This document shows positions 24,725-32,842 of a stretch of DNA of 41,312 nucleotides, piece by piece. How positions within the stretch are numbered: the first letter of the stretch is position 1; each line of letters starts with the position of its first letter. Source of the stretch: Gammaproteobacteria bacterium (GTDB lineage: Bacteria > Pseudomonadota > Gammaproteobacteria > Xanthomonadales > Wenzhouxiangellaceae); assembly GCA_003561495.1 (NCBI GenBank), contig PWWM01000055.1, positions 1-41,312 of the forward strand, read 5' to 3'. The position numbers were made by a program, and so were the translations under genes. Under the pieces are notes generated by a model that was not told the origin of the DNA, searched no databases, and saw only the letters and a program-made list of their open reading frames with translations.

Positions 24725-26989
24725 ATGCGTAAATTATTGTTATTGATGCACTTGATTTGCATGACCACGGTCGCCCTGGCTGCGCCGATCACCTACCAGG
24801 GCCAACTTCAGGAGGGTTCGGCCCCCTACGCTGGCGGTCCCCTGGAAATCACCTTCAGACTCTATGACCAGGATCAGGGTGGCGCTCCCCTGGCCAGTGA
24901 AACTCACACAGATGTCGAGGTGGTCGATGGTTTGTTCCAGGTCAAGCTGGATTTCGGCAGCGAGGCTTTTTCGGAGACCCCGCGCTATCTTGAGGTCGAG
25001 ATCGGCGGCACGGTGCTCGAGCCACGTCAGGCCATCACGCCGGCGCCGACGGCGCTGAACGTACTCAATATGCCGGATACGGAAGATACCCTGGCCGAAC
25101 TGGATTGCTCGGCCGGAGAAGTTGCCCAGTGGGACGGCAGTGAGTGGGACTGTGCCGTGATCGATGAATCCGACACGCTGGCTGAGCTCTCCTGTGCCAG
25201 TGGCGAGATCGCGAAGTGGGACGGGAGTTCGTGGGGCTGCGCAGTTGATGAGAATACGCAATACAGTGCTGCTGATGGCCTCGAGCTGACCGGCACGACT
25301 TTCTCGCTGGATACCGGGTTCGTCGATGGCCGCTTCTGGAAGATAGGTGGAAATGAATTCCCCAACTCCAACGCCCGCATCCTGGGAACGTTGAACAATA
25401 GTCCATTGGAAATTCACGTGGATGGACGTCGTGCTTTCAGGTTCCAGCCGGCAAGTTTCGGCAACCAGGAGCCTAACCTTGTGGGTGGGCATGAAAGCAA
25501 TGTGGTACTCGGAACCTCAACTCGCGGGGCGACCATCGCGGGTGGTGGTGAGGAATTCGATGAGCGTGCCAACACCATCTCTGGAAACTGGGGATTCATC
25601 GGTGGTGGGAGCGGCAATCTTGTCGAAGGCTCCTACGGCATGGTCGGCGGAGGCCTTGCGAATCGCGCGCTGGATTCGGGCGCTGTGGTCGGCGGTGGGA
25701 CTCTAAATCAGGCTTCTGGCATGAGGGCAGTGGTTACTGGTGGCTTTCAGAATCAGGCCATCGGCAATGTGTCGGTGGTACCAGGGGGCAGTTTCAATCG
25801 TGCCCAGGGTAACCAAAGTTTTGCGGCAGGGGTCAATGCTCGAGCCCTGCATGACAGAAGTTTTGTGTGGTCAAGCATCGCTTCCGATCCCGGCTTTTCA
25901 TCGACCGGTGAAAATCAGTTTCTGATTGCCGCAGATGGCGGGGTAGGTGTCAATACCAACAGTCCACAGGCGTCGTTGGATGTCGAGGGCGACACCCGGC
26001 TTGGCGGTGCTGTGTCCGTTGGTTTTTCCGACAGTGAGGATATGCCGCCTCCTGAAGGATTCGAAAGGCCGACCCTGTATTCCCTGGAAAGTGCGGATGT
26101 GGAGTCCCTTGTTTTGGGCATGGGCAACTCCGAAGACCCATTCGTTAGTTTCCGGTCAGTGCGAACGTTGTTCACCGCCTTGAATACCCTTCGCATTCAT
26201 CGACCGCTTGAGTCAGCCTCGCTAGCGCAGGCTGCCAATCTGATTGTTGAGGGTCAGGCCCTGGTCGAAGACCAGTTTGTCGTTGAGGGCAACACGCAGC
26301 TTCAGGGATCATTGCGAACTGGAGGGCCGTTTGGAATTGGCGTCTTGTCCCCGGAGGCCGCCGTTCATGTCGATACCGAAACAGAGGATCCCATGCGGCT
26401 TGAAGTCGATGGCCAGACAGCACTGCGGGTGGCTGCCAATGGCGGGTTGAGCGTAGGTACCGGATTTCCTGCACCCGACAACGGGATTCGCACATCGGGA
26501 CCGGTGCGAGTCGGTCAATTTCTTTCGGGAACAATCGAGGTTTGCAGGCAAACCACCGGCAGCTTGGCCGACTGTTCATCGAGCAAACGATACAAGGAAG
26601 ATATCCAGTCACTTGACCGGGCTGGTGAGCTCGTAGCCGCCCTGCGGCCGGTTCGATATGCCTGGAAGTCCAGCGGTGATGAAGACATCGGCCTGATCGC
26701 CGAGGAGGTTGCGGAAATCCTGCCGCAGATCGTGACCCGCAACGAGGATGGCAGCATCGAGGGTGTGCAGTACAGCCGAATCGGCCCGCTTCTCGTCGCG
26801 GCGTTTCAGGAACGTGAAGCCTATTGGGCCGAATTCAGACATGACAGTGAGCAACGTCTGGCTGCACTGGAAGAGGAGAATGCCGAGTTGAGACAACTGG
26901 CCGAGCGCAATGCAAAACTCGAAGAACGCCTGGCTCGCCTGGAGGCTGTGTTGACCAATGATGTGCGGATGTCCGAGGCGACTCCCTAA
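24725..26989 (+). CDS. second secreted fibre protein with S74 chaperone
   Basis: A 754-residue paralogue of the first fibre protein, with one repeat module instead of two. The signal peptide (LLLLMHLICMTTVALA) is followed by APITYQGQLQEGSAPYAGG and PRQAITPAPTALNVLN. A paired TLAELDCSAGE/TLAELSCASGE segment leads to the head-like repeats (about 265-380: FIGGGSGNLVEGS, VVGGGTLNQASG, VVPGGSFNRAQG). SFVWSSIASDP and QFLIAADGGVGVNTNSP close the module. A more variable stalk (about 420-610) follows, then the S74 domain with the Ser619-Lys624 pair in SSKRYKEDI, and the coiled coil LAERNAKLEERLARLEAVL. The ATG at 24725 has a strong GGGAGG site. The stop codon overlaps that of convergent proS by 4 bases. 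It has no outer-membrane anchor or lipobox. Confidence 0.88.
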   Translation: MRKLLLLMHLICMTTVALAAPITYQGQLQEGSAPYAGGPLEITFRLYDQDQGGAPLASETHTDVEVVDGLFQVKLDFGSEAFSETPRYLEVEIGGTVLEPRQAITPAPTALNVLNMPDTEDTLAELDCSAGEVAQWDGSEWDCAVIDESDTLAELSCASGEIAKWDGSSWGCAVDENTQYSAADGLELTGTTFSLDTGFVDGRFWKIGGNEFPNSNARILGTLNNSPLEIHVDGRRAFRFQPASFGNQEPNLVGGHESNVVLGTSTRGATIAGGGEEFDERANTISGNWGFIGGGSGNLVEGSYGMVGGGLANRALDSGAVVGGGTLNQASGMRAVVTGGFQNQAIGNVSVVPGGSFNRAQGNQSFAAGVNARALHDRSFVWSSIASDPGFSSTGENQFLIAADGGVGVNTNSPQASLDVEGDTRLGGAVSVGFSDSEDMPPPEGFERPTLYSLESADVESLVLGMGNSEDPFVSFRSVRTLFTALNTLRIHRPLESASLAQAANLIVEGQALVEDQFVVEGNTQLQGSLRTGGPFGIGVLSPEAAVHVDTETEDPMRLEVDGQTALRVAANGGLSVGTGFPAPDNGIRTSGPVRVGQFLSGTIEVCRQTTGSLADCSSSKRYKEDIQSLDRAGELVAALRPVRYAWKSSGDEDIGLIAEEVAEILPQIVTRNEDGSIEGVQYSRIGPLLVAAFQEREAYWAEFRHDSEQRLAALEEENAELRQLAERNAKLEERLARLEAVLTNDVRMSEATP

Positions 26990-28695
26990 CCGTTGAGGTT
27001 ATCGATCCAGTTCCTGATTTCGTCTATTTTGATCTCGTGGTTTTCCCCCCCCCGCCGGCGGTATTCGACGATACCGTTGTCCAGGCCGCGGTCGCCGATG
27101 ACCAGTTGATGGGGAATGCCGATCAGTTCGGCGTCGGCGAACATCACGCCGGGCCTGAGCGGGCGGTCGTCGAGCAGCACCTGCAGCCCGGCCTGGCCAA
27201 GTTGCTCGTAAAGCTGGTCAGCCAGTTCGCGCACACGGTGGGACTTCTTGGCGTTCATCGGCAGGATGACTACATCGAACGGCGCCATCGGCTCGGGCCA
27301 GATGATGCCCTTGTCGTCATGGTTCTGTTCGATGGCCGCGGCCACGATGCGTGATACGCCGATGCCGTAACAACCCATGGCCGGGTGGATGGCGCGGCCG
27401 TTTTCGTCCATGACCACGGCGTTCATGGACTCGGAATACTTGCGTCCCAACTGAAAGATATGGCCGACTTCGATGCCGCGGATCAGCTCGAGGTGTCCGG
27501 AGCCGTCGGAGGCCGGGTCGCCGGCGACCACGTTGCGGATATCGGCCACTTCGGGCAGGTCCACGTCACGGCCCCAGTTGATGCCGAAGTAATGCTTGTC
27601 GTCGATGTTGGCGCCGGCGCCGAAATCACTCATCAGTGCGACCTGTCGATCGACAATGCACGGAATCGGCAGCTTGGCCGGCCCCAGGCTGCCGGGACCG
27701 GCGCCGATGGCTTTTCTGATCTCTTCTTCGCCGGCCATGCGCAGCGGGCTGGCCACCTGGGGCAGCTTTTCGGCCTTGACCGCATTGAGTTCATGGTCGC
27801 CGCGCACCAGCAGGGCGATGAAGTCATGGCCGGATTCTTCGCTTCCCTCGACCACCAGGGTCTTGACGGTTTTCTCGATCGGCAGATCGAAGCCCTCGAC
27901 CAGGTCGGCAATGGTCTTGGCGTTCGGGGTGTCGACCAGGCGCATTTCCTCGGTGGCTTCGGCGCGCTCGCCTTGTGCCACTGCCTCGGCCAGCTCGACG
28001 TTGGAGGCATAGTCACCGCCCGGCACATGGGCGATCTGGTCTTCGCCGGAATCAGCCAGTACGTGAAACTCGTGACTGACCGCGCCGCCGATGGCGCCTG
28101 AATCGGCGGTTACCGCCTTGAACTTCAGCTCCAGGCGCTCGAAGATGCGCGTGTAGGTGTCGTACATGACCTGGTAGTAACGACCCATGCAGTCTTCGTC
28201 GATATGGAAGGAATAGCCGTCCTTCATCAGGAATTCGCGCGCGCGCATGACACCGAAGCGCGGCCGGATCTCGTCGCGGAACTTGGTCTGGATCTGGTAG
28301 AAACAGATCGGTAGCTGCTTGTAGGAACGAACTTCGGCGCGCGCAAACTCGGTGATCACTTCCTCGTGGGTGGGTCCGAAGGCGAACTCGCGCCCGGCCC
28401 GGTCGGACATCTTCAAAAGCAGCGGGCCGAAGTCGTCCCAGCGTCCGGTTTCCTGCCACAGCTCGGCCGGCTGCACCGAAGGCATCAGCATTTCCAGACT
28501 GTCGGCGCGATCCATTTCCTCGCGCACCACCTGTTCGACCTTGCGCAAGACCTTCAGCCCCAATGGCGTCCAGGTGTAGATGCCCGAGGTCAGCTTGCGG
28601 ATCATGCCGGTGCGCAGCATCAACTGGTGTGAGACGATTTCGGCATCGGCCGGGACTTCGCGCTGGGTGGCCAGGTGGAAAACGGAGGCTTTCAT
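26986..28695 (-). CDS. proS: prolyl-tRNA synthetase (bacterial type)
   Basis: A 569-residue enzyme charging tRNA-Pro, the standard length for bacterial ProS with an inserted editing domain. I chose the ATG at 28695 because homologues begin with the same pattern (MKASVFHLATQREVPADAE); the frame extends 63 codons upstream without family similarity. Class II motifs are visible: the motif 1 region LMLRTGMIRKLTSGIYTWTPLG, motif 2 FRDEIRPRFGVMRAREF, and motif 3-like GCYGIGVSRIVAAAIEQ. The middle (about 225-400) is the YbaK-like Ala-tRNA editing insertion. The anticodon-binding domain closes the protein. A run of nine C (plus strand, 27045-27053) lies in the last ~25 codons but the frame is intact. 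Confidence 0.97.
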   Translation of the reverse strand: MKASVFHLATQREVPADAEIVSHQLMLRTGMIRKLTSGIYTWTPLGLKVLRKVEQVVREEMDRADSLEMLMPSVQPAELWQETGRWDDFGPLLLKMSDRAGREFAFGPTHEEVITEFARAEVRSYKQLPICFYQIQTKFRDEIRPRFGVMRAREFLMKDGYSFHIDEDCMGRYYQVMYDTYTRIFERLELKFKAVTADSGAIGGAVSHEFHVLADSGEDQIAHVPGGDYASNVELAEAVAQGERAEATEEMRLVDTPNAKTIADLVEGFDLPIEKTVKTLVVEGSEESGHDFIALLVRGDHELNAVKAEKLPQVASPLRMAGEEEIRKAIGAGPGSLGPAKLPIPCIVDRQVALMSDFGAGANIDDKHYFGINWGRDVDLPEVADIRNVVAGDPASDGSGHLELIRGIEVGHIFQLGRKYSESMNAVVMDENGRAIHPAMGCYGIGVSRIVAAAIEQNHDDKGIIWPEPMAPFDVVILPMNAKKSHRVRELADQLYEQLGQAGLQVLLDDRPLRPGVMFADAELIGIPHQLVIGDRGLDNGIVEYRRRGGENHEIKIDEIRNWIDNLNG

Positions 28696-28819
28696 GGCGT
28701 GTTCTTCAGTCAGTTGAGTGGTCAAACCGACAATGATAGCAGTCTGGCAGACCCGGCGAGACGGGAACGAAGACTGTTTGAATGCTATCCTTGCGGTCCC
28801 GTTGACATCGCCAGCCAGC

Positions 28820-29617
28820 ATGACCGACGAAAAGCCGCAGCGTAAATTGGCCAAGGGCGCATTTCTGCTGCCGAACATCTTCACTACCCTGGCCTTGATG
28901 GCCGGTTTCTATGCCATCGTCGCCGCCATCGAGGGTGAGCCGGTCGCCGCCTGCATCGCCATCATCATCGCAGGCGTGCTGGATGGCGTGGACGGCCGTG
29001 TCGCCAGGATGACCAACACCCAATCCGATTTCGGCGTCCAGTACGACTCCATGTCCGACATGGTCTCATTCGGCATTGCCCCGGCGGTGCTGGTGTTTAC
29101 CTGGGCGCTGGGCGACCTGGGGCACCCGGACACCATGGCCGACAAGATGGGCTGGCTGGGTGCGTTTTTCTTTACCGGCTGCGCGGCACTGCGACTGGCG
29201 CGCTTCAATACGCAGGCCGGGGTTGCCGACAAGCGCTATTTCCAGGGTCTGGCCAGCCCGGCTGCAGCCGGCACCCTGATTGCCACCATCTGGTTCTGCG
29301 TCAGTCGCGAGATCGAGCCCGAAACCGTGGCCTGGCCGATGCTGTTGCTGACGCTGTTCCTGGGTTCCCTGATGGTCTCGAGAGTGCGCTATTTCAGTTT
29401 CAAGGGGCGCGAGGCGACCGACCGGGTGCCTTTTGCCTCGCTGTTCGTGCTGCTGGTCATTCTTGTCCTGTTGGCTCTCGATCCGCCGGCGGTGCTATTT
29501 ACCATCGGTGCGATCTATGTCACTTCCGGGTTGGTGGTCACGGCGCATGGCCGCTATCAGCAACAACGTCGTCGCCGTCGCGAGGACAAGCGCGAGGACC
29601 TTGATGAGCGTTCGTGA
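28820..29617 (+). CDS. pssA: CDP-diacylglycerol-serine O-phosphatidyltransferase
   Basis: A 265-residue membrane enzyme making phosphatidylserine from CDP-diacylglycerol and serine, the first step to phosphatidylethanolamine. The CDP-alcohol phosphotransferase signature is complete: DGVDGRVARMTNTQSDFG followed by YDSMSDMVSFGIAP. Several TM helices follow, and a basic tail (QQQRRRRREDKRED) ends the protein. The ATG at 28820 begins the conserved N-terminus (KGAFLLPNIFTTLAL); upstream codons in frame are not family-like. It is the first gene of a plus-strand operon and overlaps holD by 14 bases. The proS start lies 124 bp away, divergently. Confidence 0.93.
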   Translation: MTDEKPQRKLAKGAFLLPNIFTTLALMAGFYAIVAAIEGEPVAACIAIIIAGVLDGVDGRVARMTNTQSDFGVQYDSMSDMVSFGIAPAVLVFTWALGDLGHPDTMADKMGWLGAFFFTGCAALRLARFNTQAGVADKRYFQGLASPAAAGTLIATIWFCVSREIEPETVAWPMLLLTLFLGSLMVSRVRYFSFKGREATDRVPFASLFVLLVILVLLALDPPAVLFTIGAIYVTSGLVVTAHGRYQQQRRRRREDKREDLDERS

Positions 29618-30065
29618 TCCCGCCTCTTTGCAACGATTGATCGACATGGGGATCGAGGTCTGGCACTTGCGCCAGCACGGTTCGGAAGCTCGGTCTCCCC
29701 GGGCTGAGTCCAGTGGGGTCGGCAGCCGCCAGCCGCGTATACGATTGTCGTCCGGTGATGGTGATTGGCTGCTGGTCCGGCGTGAGCCCTGGCGGGGCAG
29801 TCACGAGGCGCTGCTGGCCGATCTCATGGCCACCATCGGCCCGGAGCGATGCCGTTTCGGCCAATGGTCGAAAGACTCGGCCTCCGGCGAGAGCCTGGAA
29901 GAACTGGTCGAGCGCGGGGTCAACCACATCCTCTGTTTCGGCCGCCTGGATCAAGCACCGAGTTGGCCGCAATTGCTGGTCGCTCCCTCTCTCGACGAGC
30001 TGTCCCGCGATCCCGAGGCCCGGCGTGAACTGTGGAGCCTGATGTTGCCGAGGATTCAGCGATAA
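29604..30065 (+). CDS. holD: DNA polymerase III psi subunit-like protein
   Basis: A 153-residue protein starting at an ATG inside the end of pssA. Similarity to Escherichia coli HolD is visible at both ends: LQRLIDMGIEVWHLR here against LQQLGITQWSLR, and PSLDELSRDPEARRELWSLM against PALTDLRANPTARAALWQQI. Its place directly before rimI is the same as in E. coli (holD-rimI), which supports the call. Psi bridges chi (HolC) to the clamp loader and helps hand off primers bound by SSB. Psi proteins diverge fast and are often left as hypothetical. A Ser/Arg-rich insertion (about residues 22-38) is not in the E. coli protein. Confidence 0.75.
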   Translation: MSVRDPASLQRLIDMGIEVWHLRQHGSEARSPRAESSGVGSRQPRIRLSSGDGDWLLVRREPWRGSHEALLADLMATIGPERCRFGQWSKDSASGESLEELVERGVNHILCFGRLDQAPSWPQLLVAPSLDELSRDPEARRELWSLMLPRIQR

Positions 30066-30068
30066 GCG

Positions 30069-30545
30069 ATGGCTGCTGTCCTCGAACCAAGCCTGTCCAT
30101 TCGGACGATGCAACGTGGTGATCTGTCTGCAGTGATTGCTCTGGAAAAGGCCAGTTACCCTTTTCCCTGGTCGCGCGGAATCTTTTCCGATTGTCTGCGG
30201 GTGGGGTATCGCTGTCACGTCATCGAGGCCGATGGGCGGTTGGCCGGCTACACCATTGTGTCCATGGCCGTTGACGAAGCCCATTTGCTCAATCTGTGCA
30301 TCGATCCGGACCGGCGTCGGCAAGGCCTGGCCTCGGTGATGCTCGATCACATCCTGCGCGAGGTGCGCATTGCCGGCATGGATCGGCTGTTCCTGGAAGT
30401 GCGACCCTCCAACCGCGCGGCGGTGGCACTGTATCGCCGAAGAGGATTTCGGGTGATCGGCCGGCGTCCCGGCTATTACCCGACTACCGACGGGCGTGAG
30501 GATGCCATGGTCATGGTGTTGCATCTGGATCCTGAAAATGAGTGA
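30069..30545 (+). CDS. rimI: ribosomal protein S18-alanine N-acetyltransferase
   Basis: A 158-residue GNAT acetyltransferase that acetylates the N-terminal alanine of S18. Seen are the opening IRTMQRGDLSAVIALEKASYPFPWS with the RimI-type YPFPW element, the acetyl-CoA loop RRRQGLASVMLDHIL, and LEVRPSNRAAVALYRRRGF, followed by the RimI-specific end RRPGYYPTTDGREDAMVM. The start is 3 bp after holD, and the end overlaps the nitrilase start by 8 bases (ATGAGTGA). Confidence 0.95.
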   Translation: MAAVLEPSLSIRTMQRGDLSAVIALEKASYPFPWSRGIFSDCLRVGYRCHVIEADGRLAGYTIVSMAVDEAHLLNLCIDPDRRRQGLASVMLDHILREVRIAGMDRLFLEVRPSNRAAVALYRRRGFRVIGRRPGYYPTTDGREDAMVMVLHLDPENE

Positions 30546-31491
30546 GCAGACACTGCGAGTGGCCGCTGCCCAGATCGCGCCGGTCTGGCTGGATCGAGCG
30601 CGGACCCTGGATCGGGTCATTGAAACCATTGAGCAGGCCGCCGTGTCCGGCGTCGAGTTGGTGGCCTTTGGTGAATGCCTGGTCCCCGGTTATCCGTTCT
30701 GGGTCGAGCGCACCGATGGCGCCCGCTTCGACAGCACCTTGCAGAAGGATTTGTTTGCTCACTATGTCGATCAGGCCGTCACCATCGAGCTCGGCCACCT
30801 GGATGCGGTTTGCGAAACCGCCCGTCGCAACGCCATTGCCGTGGTGCTGGGCATCCTTGAGCGCCCCGATGACCGCGGCGAGAGTGTCTATGCCTGTGCC
30901 GTCAGCATCAGTCAGACGGGAGAGGTCGTGGCTCGGCAACGCAAGCTCATGCCCACCCATGAAGAACGCCTGGTGTGGGCCATCGGCGATGGTCATGGCC
31001 TTCGAACTCATCCGGTCGGCGCTTTTACCGTCGGTGCCCTCAACTGCTGGGAAAACTGGATGCCGCTGGCCCGATCCAGCCTGCAGGCCCAGGGCGAGGA
31101 TCTGCATGTGGCCATCTGGCCCGGCAATCCCAGAAACACCCGCGAAATCACCCGTTTCATGGCCCTGGAAGGCCGCAGTTACGTGCTGTCGGCCTCCGGC
31201 CTGATGCGTGCCCAGGACCTGCCCGACACGCTACCCCATGCCAAAGCGCTCAAAGCGGCCGCAGCCGACATGCCCTGGGCCGCCGGCGGCTCGTGCCTGG
31301 CCGGCCCCGACGGCCGCTGGCTGATCGAACCGACCGACACGGAAGGGTTGCTGATTGCCGAGATCAACACCCGGGATGTTCACCGCGCCCGTCACAACTT
31401 CGACCCCACCGGCCATTACTCCCGTCCGGATGTTTTCCGTCTCAGCGTCAATCGTGACCGTCAGCGGATCGGAGATTTCTCGGATGAATGA
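30538..31491 (+). CDS. nitrilase-family carbon-nitrogen hydrolase
   Basis: A 317-residue cytosolic hydrolase with the Glu-Lys-Cys triad: E46 in FGECLVPGYP, K136 in RQRKLMPTHEER and C170 in LNCWENWMPL. The sequence around the cysteine (CWEN.MPL) and the LVW after THEER are typical of branch 1 true nitrilases, which hydrolyse nitriles to carboxylic acid plus ammonia; natural substrates are usually unknown. The ATG at 30538 overlaps the end of rimI and the conserved strand LRVAAAQIAPVW follows at once. It is the last gene of pssA-holD-rimI-nitrilase and converges on the antiporter gene with a 4-bp gap. Its presence in this housekeeping operon is not a standard arrangement that I recognise. Confidence 0.9.
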   Translation: MSEQTLRVAAAQIAPVWLDRARTLDRVIETIEQAAVSGVELVAFGECLVPGYPFWVERTDGARFDSTLQKDLFAHYVDQAVTIELGHLDAVCETARRNAIAVVLGILERPDDRGESVYACAVSISQTGEVVARQRKLMPTHEERLVWAIGDGHGLRTHPVGAFTVGALNCWENWMPLARSSLQAQGEDLHVAIWPGNPRNTREITRFMALEGRSYVLSASGLMRAQDLPDTLPHAKALKAAAADMPWAAGGSCLAGPDGRWLIEPTDTEGLLIAEINTRDVHRARHNFDPTGHYSRPDVFRLSVNRDRQRIGDFSDE

Positions 31492-31495
31492 CCCA

Positions 31496-32692
31496 TCAGC
31501 CTTTCAACCGGGTCGCAACTTCGCCATGCCTGTCGCTGACCATCGGGATGGTCAGCATGGTGCTGGCGGCTGCCATCAACAACAACGCGGTGAACATCTC
31601 GGCGCTGATGATGTGCTGATCGAGCAGGATGTTGGCAAAGATGATCATGATCAATGCCTTGGTCTGGAGCAACCAGCCGACCACCCGGGCCTGGCCCGGC
31701 GGCCAGCCGAGGATGCGGCCGGCCATGTGTACTCCGGCCAGCTTGCCCGCCACGGCCGCCACCAGCAGGGCCAGGGCAATGACCAGCACCGCGATACCCC
31801 CAAGGTCCCACTCGGTTCGAAGCCCGGTGGAAAGGAAGAACACCGGCATCATGATCAGCAGCAGGTAATGGCGCAGGCGGTCTAGCTTGTCCTGGCCAAA
31901 CCACTCGTTTTCCAGCACCGCGCCGGCCAGGAAAGCGCCAACCATGTAGTGCAGTCCGGCCCAGTCCGAGGCCAGCGCGCATAGCGCCAGCCAGATCAGG
32001 GCGATGAACCAGCGGTCGGGTTCGGGCAGTCGAGGCAGTCCCTTGCGCATGGCCATCGCCGCCACCACGAAACCGGCCACGAAAGTGGCCTGCTTGCCCA
32101 TACGCTCGTAATCGAGCAGGATCAGCGCCAGCACCCCCCAGATGGCGATGTCGTCCAGGCTGGCGTAGCGCAGCACCCGCTGGCCCAGCGGCTTTCTGAG
32201 GATGTCGATCTTTTCCATCAACAAAATCAGAATGGGCAGGGCGGTGACCGCACAGGCCATGCCGATGCCGGCCACGAACTGCCAGGGCTGGGCGTTGACG
32301 CCCATCCAGGCGGGGTTGTGTATTAGCACCCCGATGCCGACCACGGCGCCGAATGCGATCGGTGTGAACAGTGCAAACGAGGCGGTGACCACACTGTCGC
32401 GCCGGTTGGCCCAGGCCTGTGGGAGATCCAGCTCCAGGCCGGCTATCCAGACAAAAAGGATCACCCCCCAGGTAGCGATGCCGCCCAGCATCAGGGTGAC
32501 CTCGGAAGTGAACACGGTACGATGGATTTCCGGAAAAACCGCCCCGAGCAGCCCCGGCCCGAGCGCAATGCCGGTCAGAATCTGCACCACCACCAGCGGC
32601 GCCCAGCGATCGGTGCGACCCAGTCGCCAGATCAGCCAGGGCACGGCCAGTATGATGACCAACGCCAGCAGCATTTTTTCGGTCACGGACAT
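31496..32692 (-). CDS. CPA2-family cation:proton antiporter
   Basis: A 398-residue integral membrane protein with 11-13 predicted TM helices of the Na+/H+ exchanger (Kef/CPA2) fold. Diagnostic pieces are GIALGPGLLG, LFVWIAGLELDLPQAW, AVTALPILILLMEK, the ion-site pair YASLDDIAIWGVLAL, and MPVFFLSTGLRTEW. It lacks the C-terminal TrkA-N/RCK domain of KefB/KefC, so it is a short form resembling NapA-type exchangers. It probably exchanges Na+ or K+ for protons; the ion is not decided by sequence. It is monocistronic and convergent to the nitrilase. Confidence 0.88.
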   Translation of the reverse strand: MSVTEKMLLALVIILAVPWLIWRLGRTDRWAPLVVVQILTGIALGPGLLGAVFPEIHRTVFTSEVTLMLGGIATWGVILFVWIAGLELDLPQAWANRRDSVVTASFALFTPIAFGAVVGIGVLIHNPAWMGVNAQPWQFVAGIGMACAVTALPILILLMEKIDILRKPLGQRVLRYASLDDIAIWGVLALILLDYERMGKQATFVAGFVVAAMAMRKGLPRLPEPDRWFIALIWLALCALASDWAGLHYMVGAFLAGAVLENEWFGQDKLDRLRHYLLLIMMPVFFLSTGLRTEWDLGGIAVLVIALALLVAAVAGKLAGVHMAGRILGWPPGQARVVGWLLQTKALIMIIFANILLDQHIISAEMFTALLLMAAASTMLTIPMVSDRHGEVATRLKG

Positions 32693-32842
32693 GGTTCAGG
32701 TAATACTTCCGAATTAAAGGCGGGCATGATAGCTGCAATTGCCGATCAGCATTACTACTCCTGAACCCGGCAGGGATGTAGATCGCATTCAGCCGCAGTG
32801 TGGCTTTCGGCAGCAAGGCCGATCGCGCCAGTGTGCGTATCG

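Noticed and set aside
27040..27060. Possible frameshift at the run of nine C in proS
   Set aside because: The frame on both sides gives normal ProS sequence (EYRRRGGENHEIKI to the C-terminus), so the run is read through correctly; sequencing error is not needed.
28696..28884. Upstream 63-codon extension of proS
   Set aside because: It is unlike ProS N-termini, overlaps the pssA start region on the other strand, and the ATG at 28695 matches the family start exactly.
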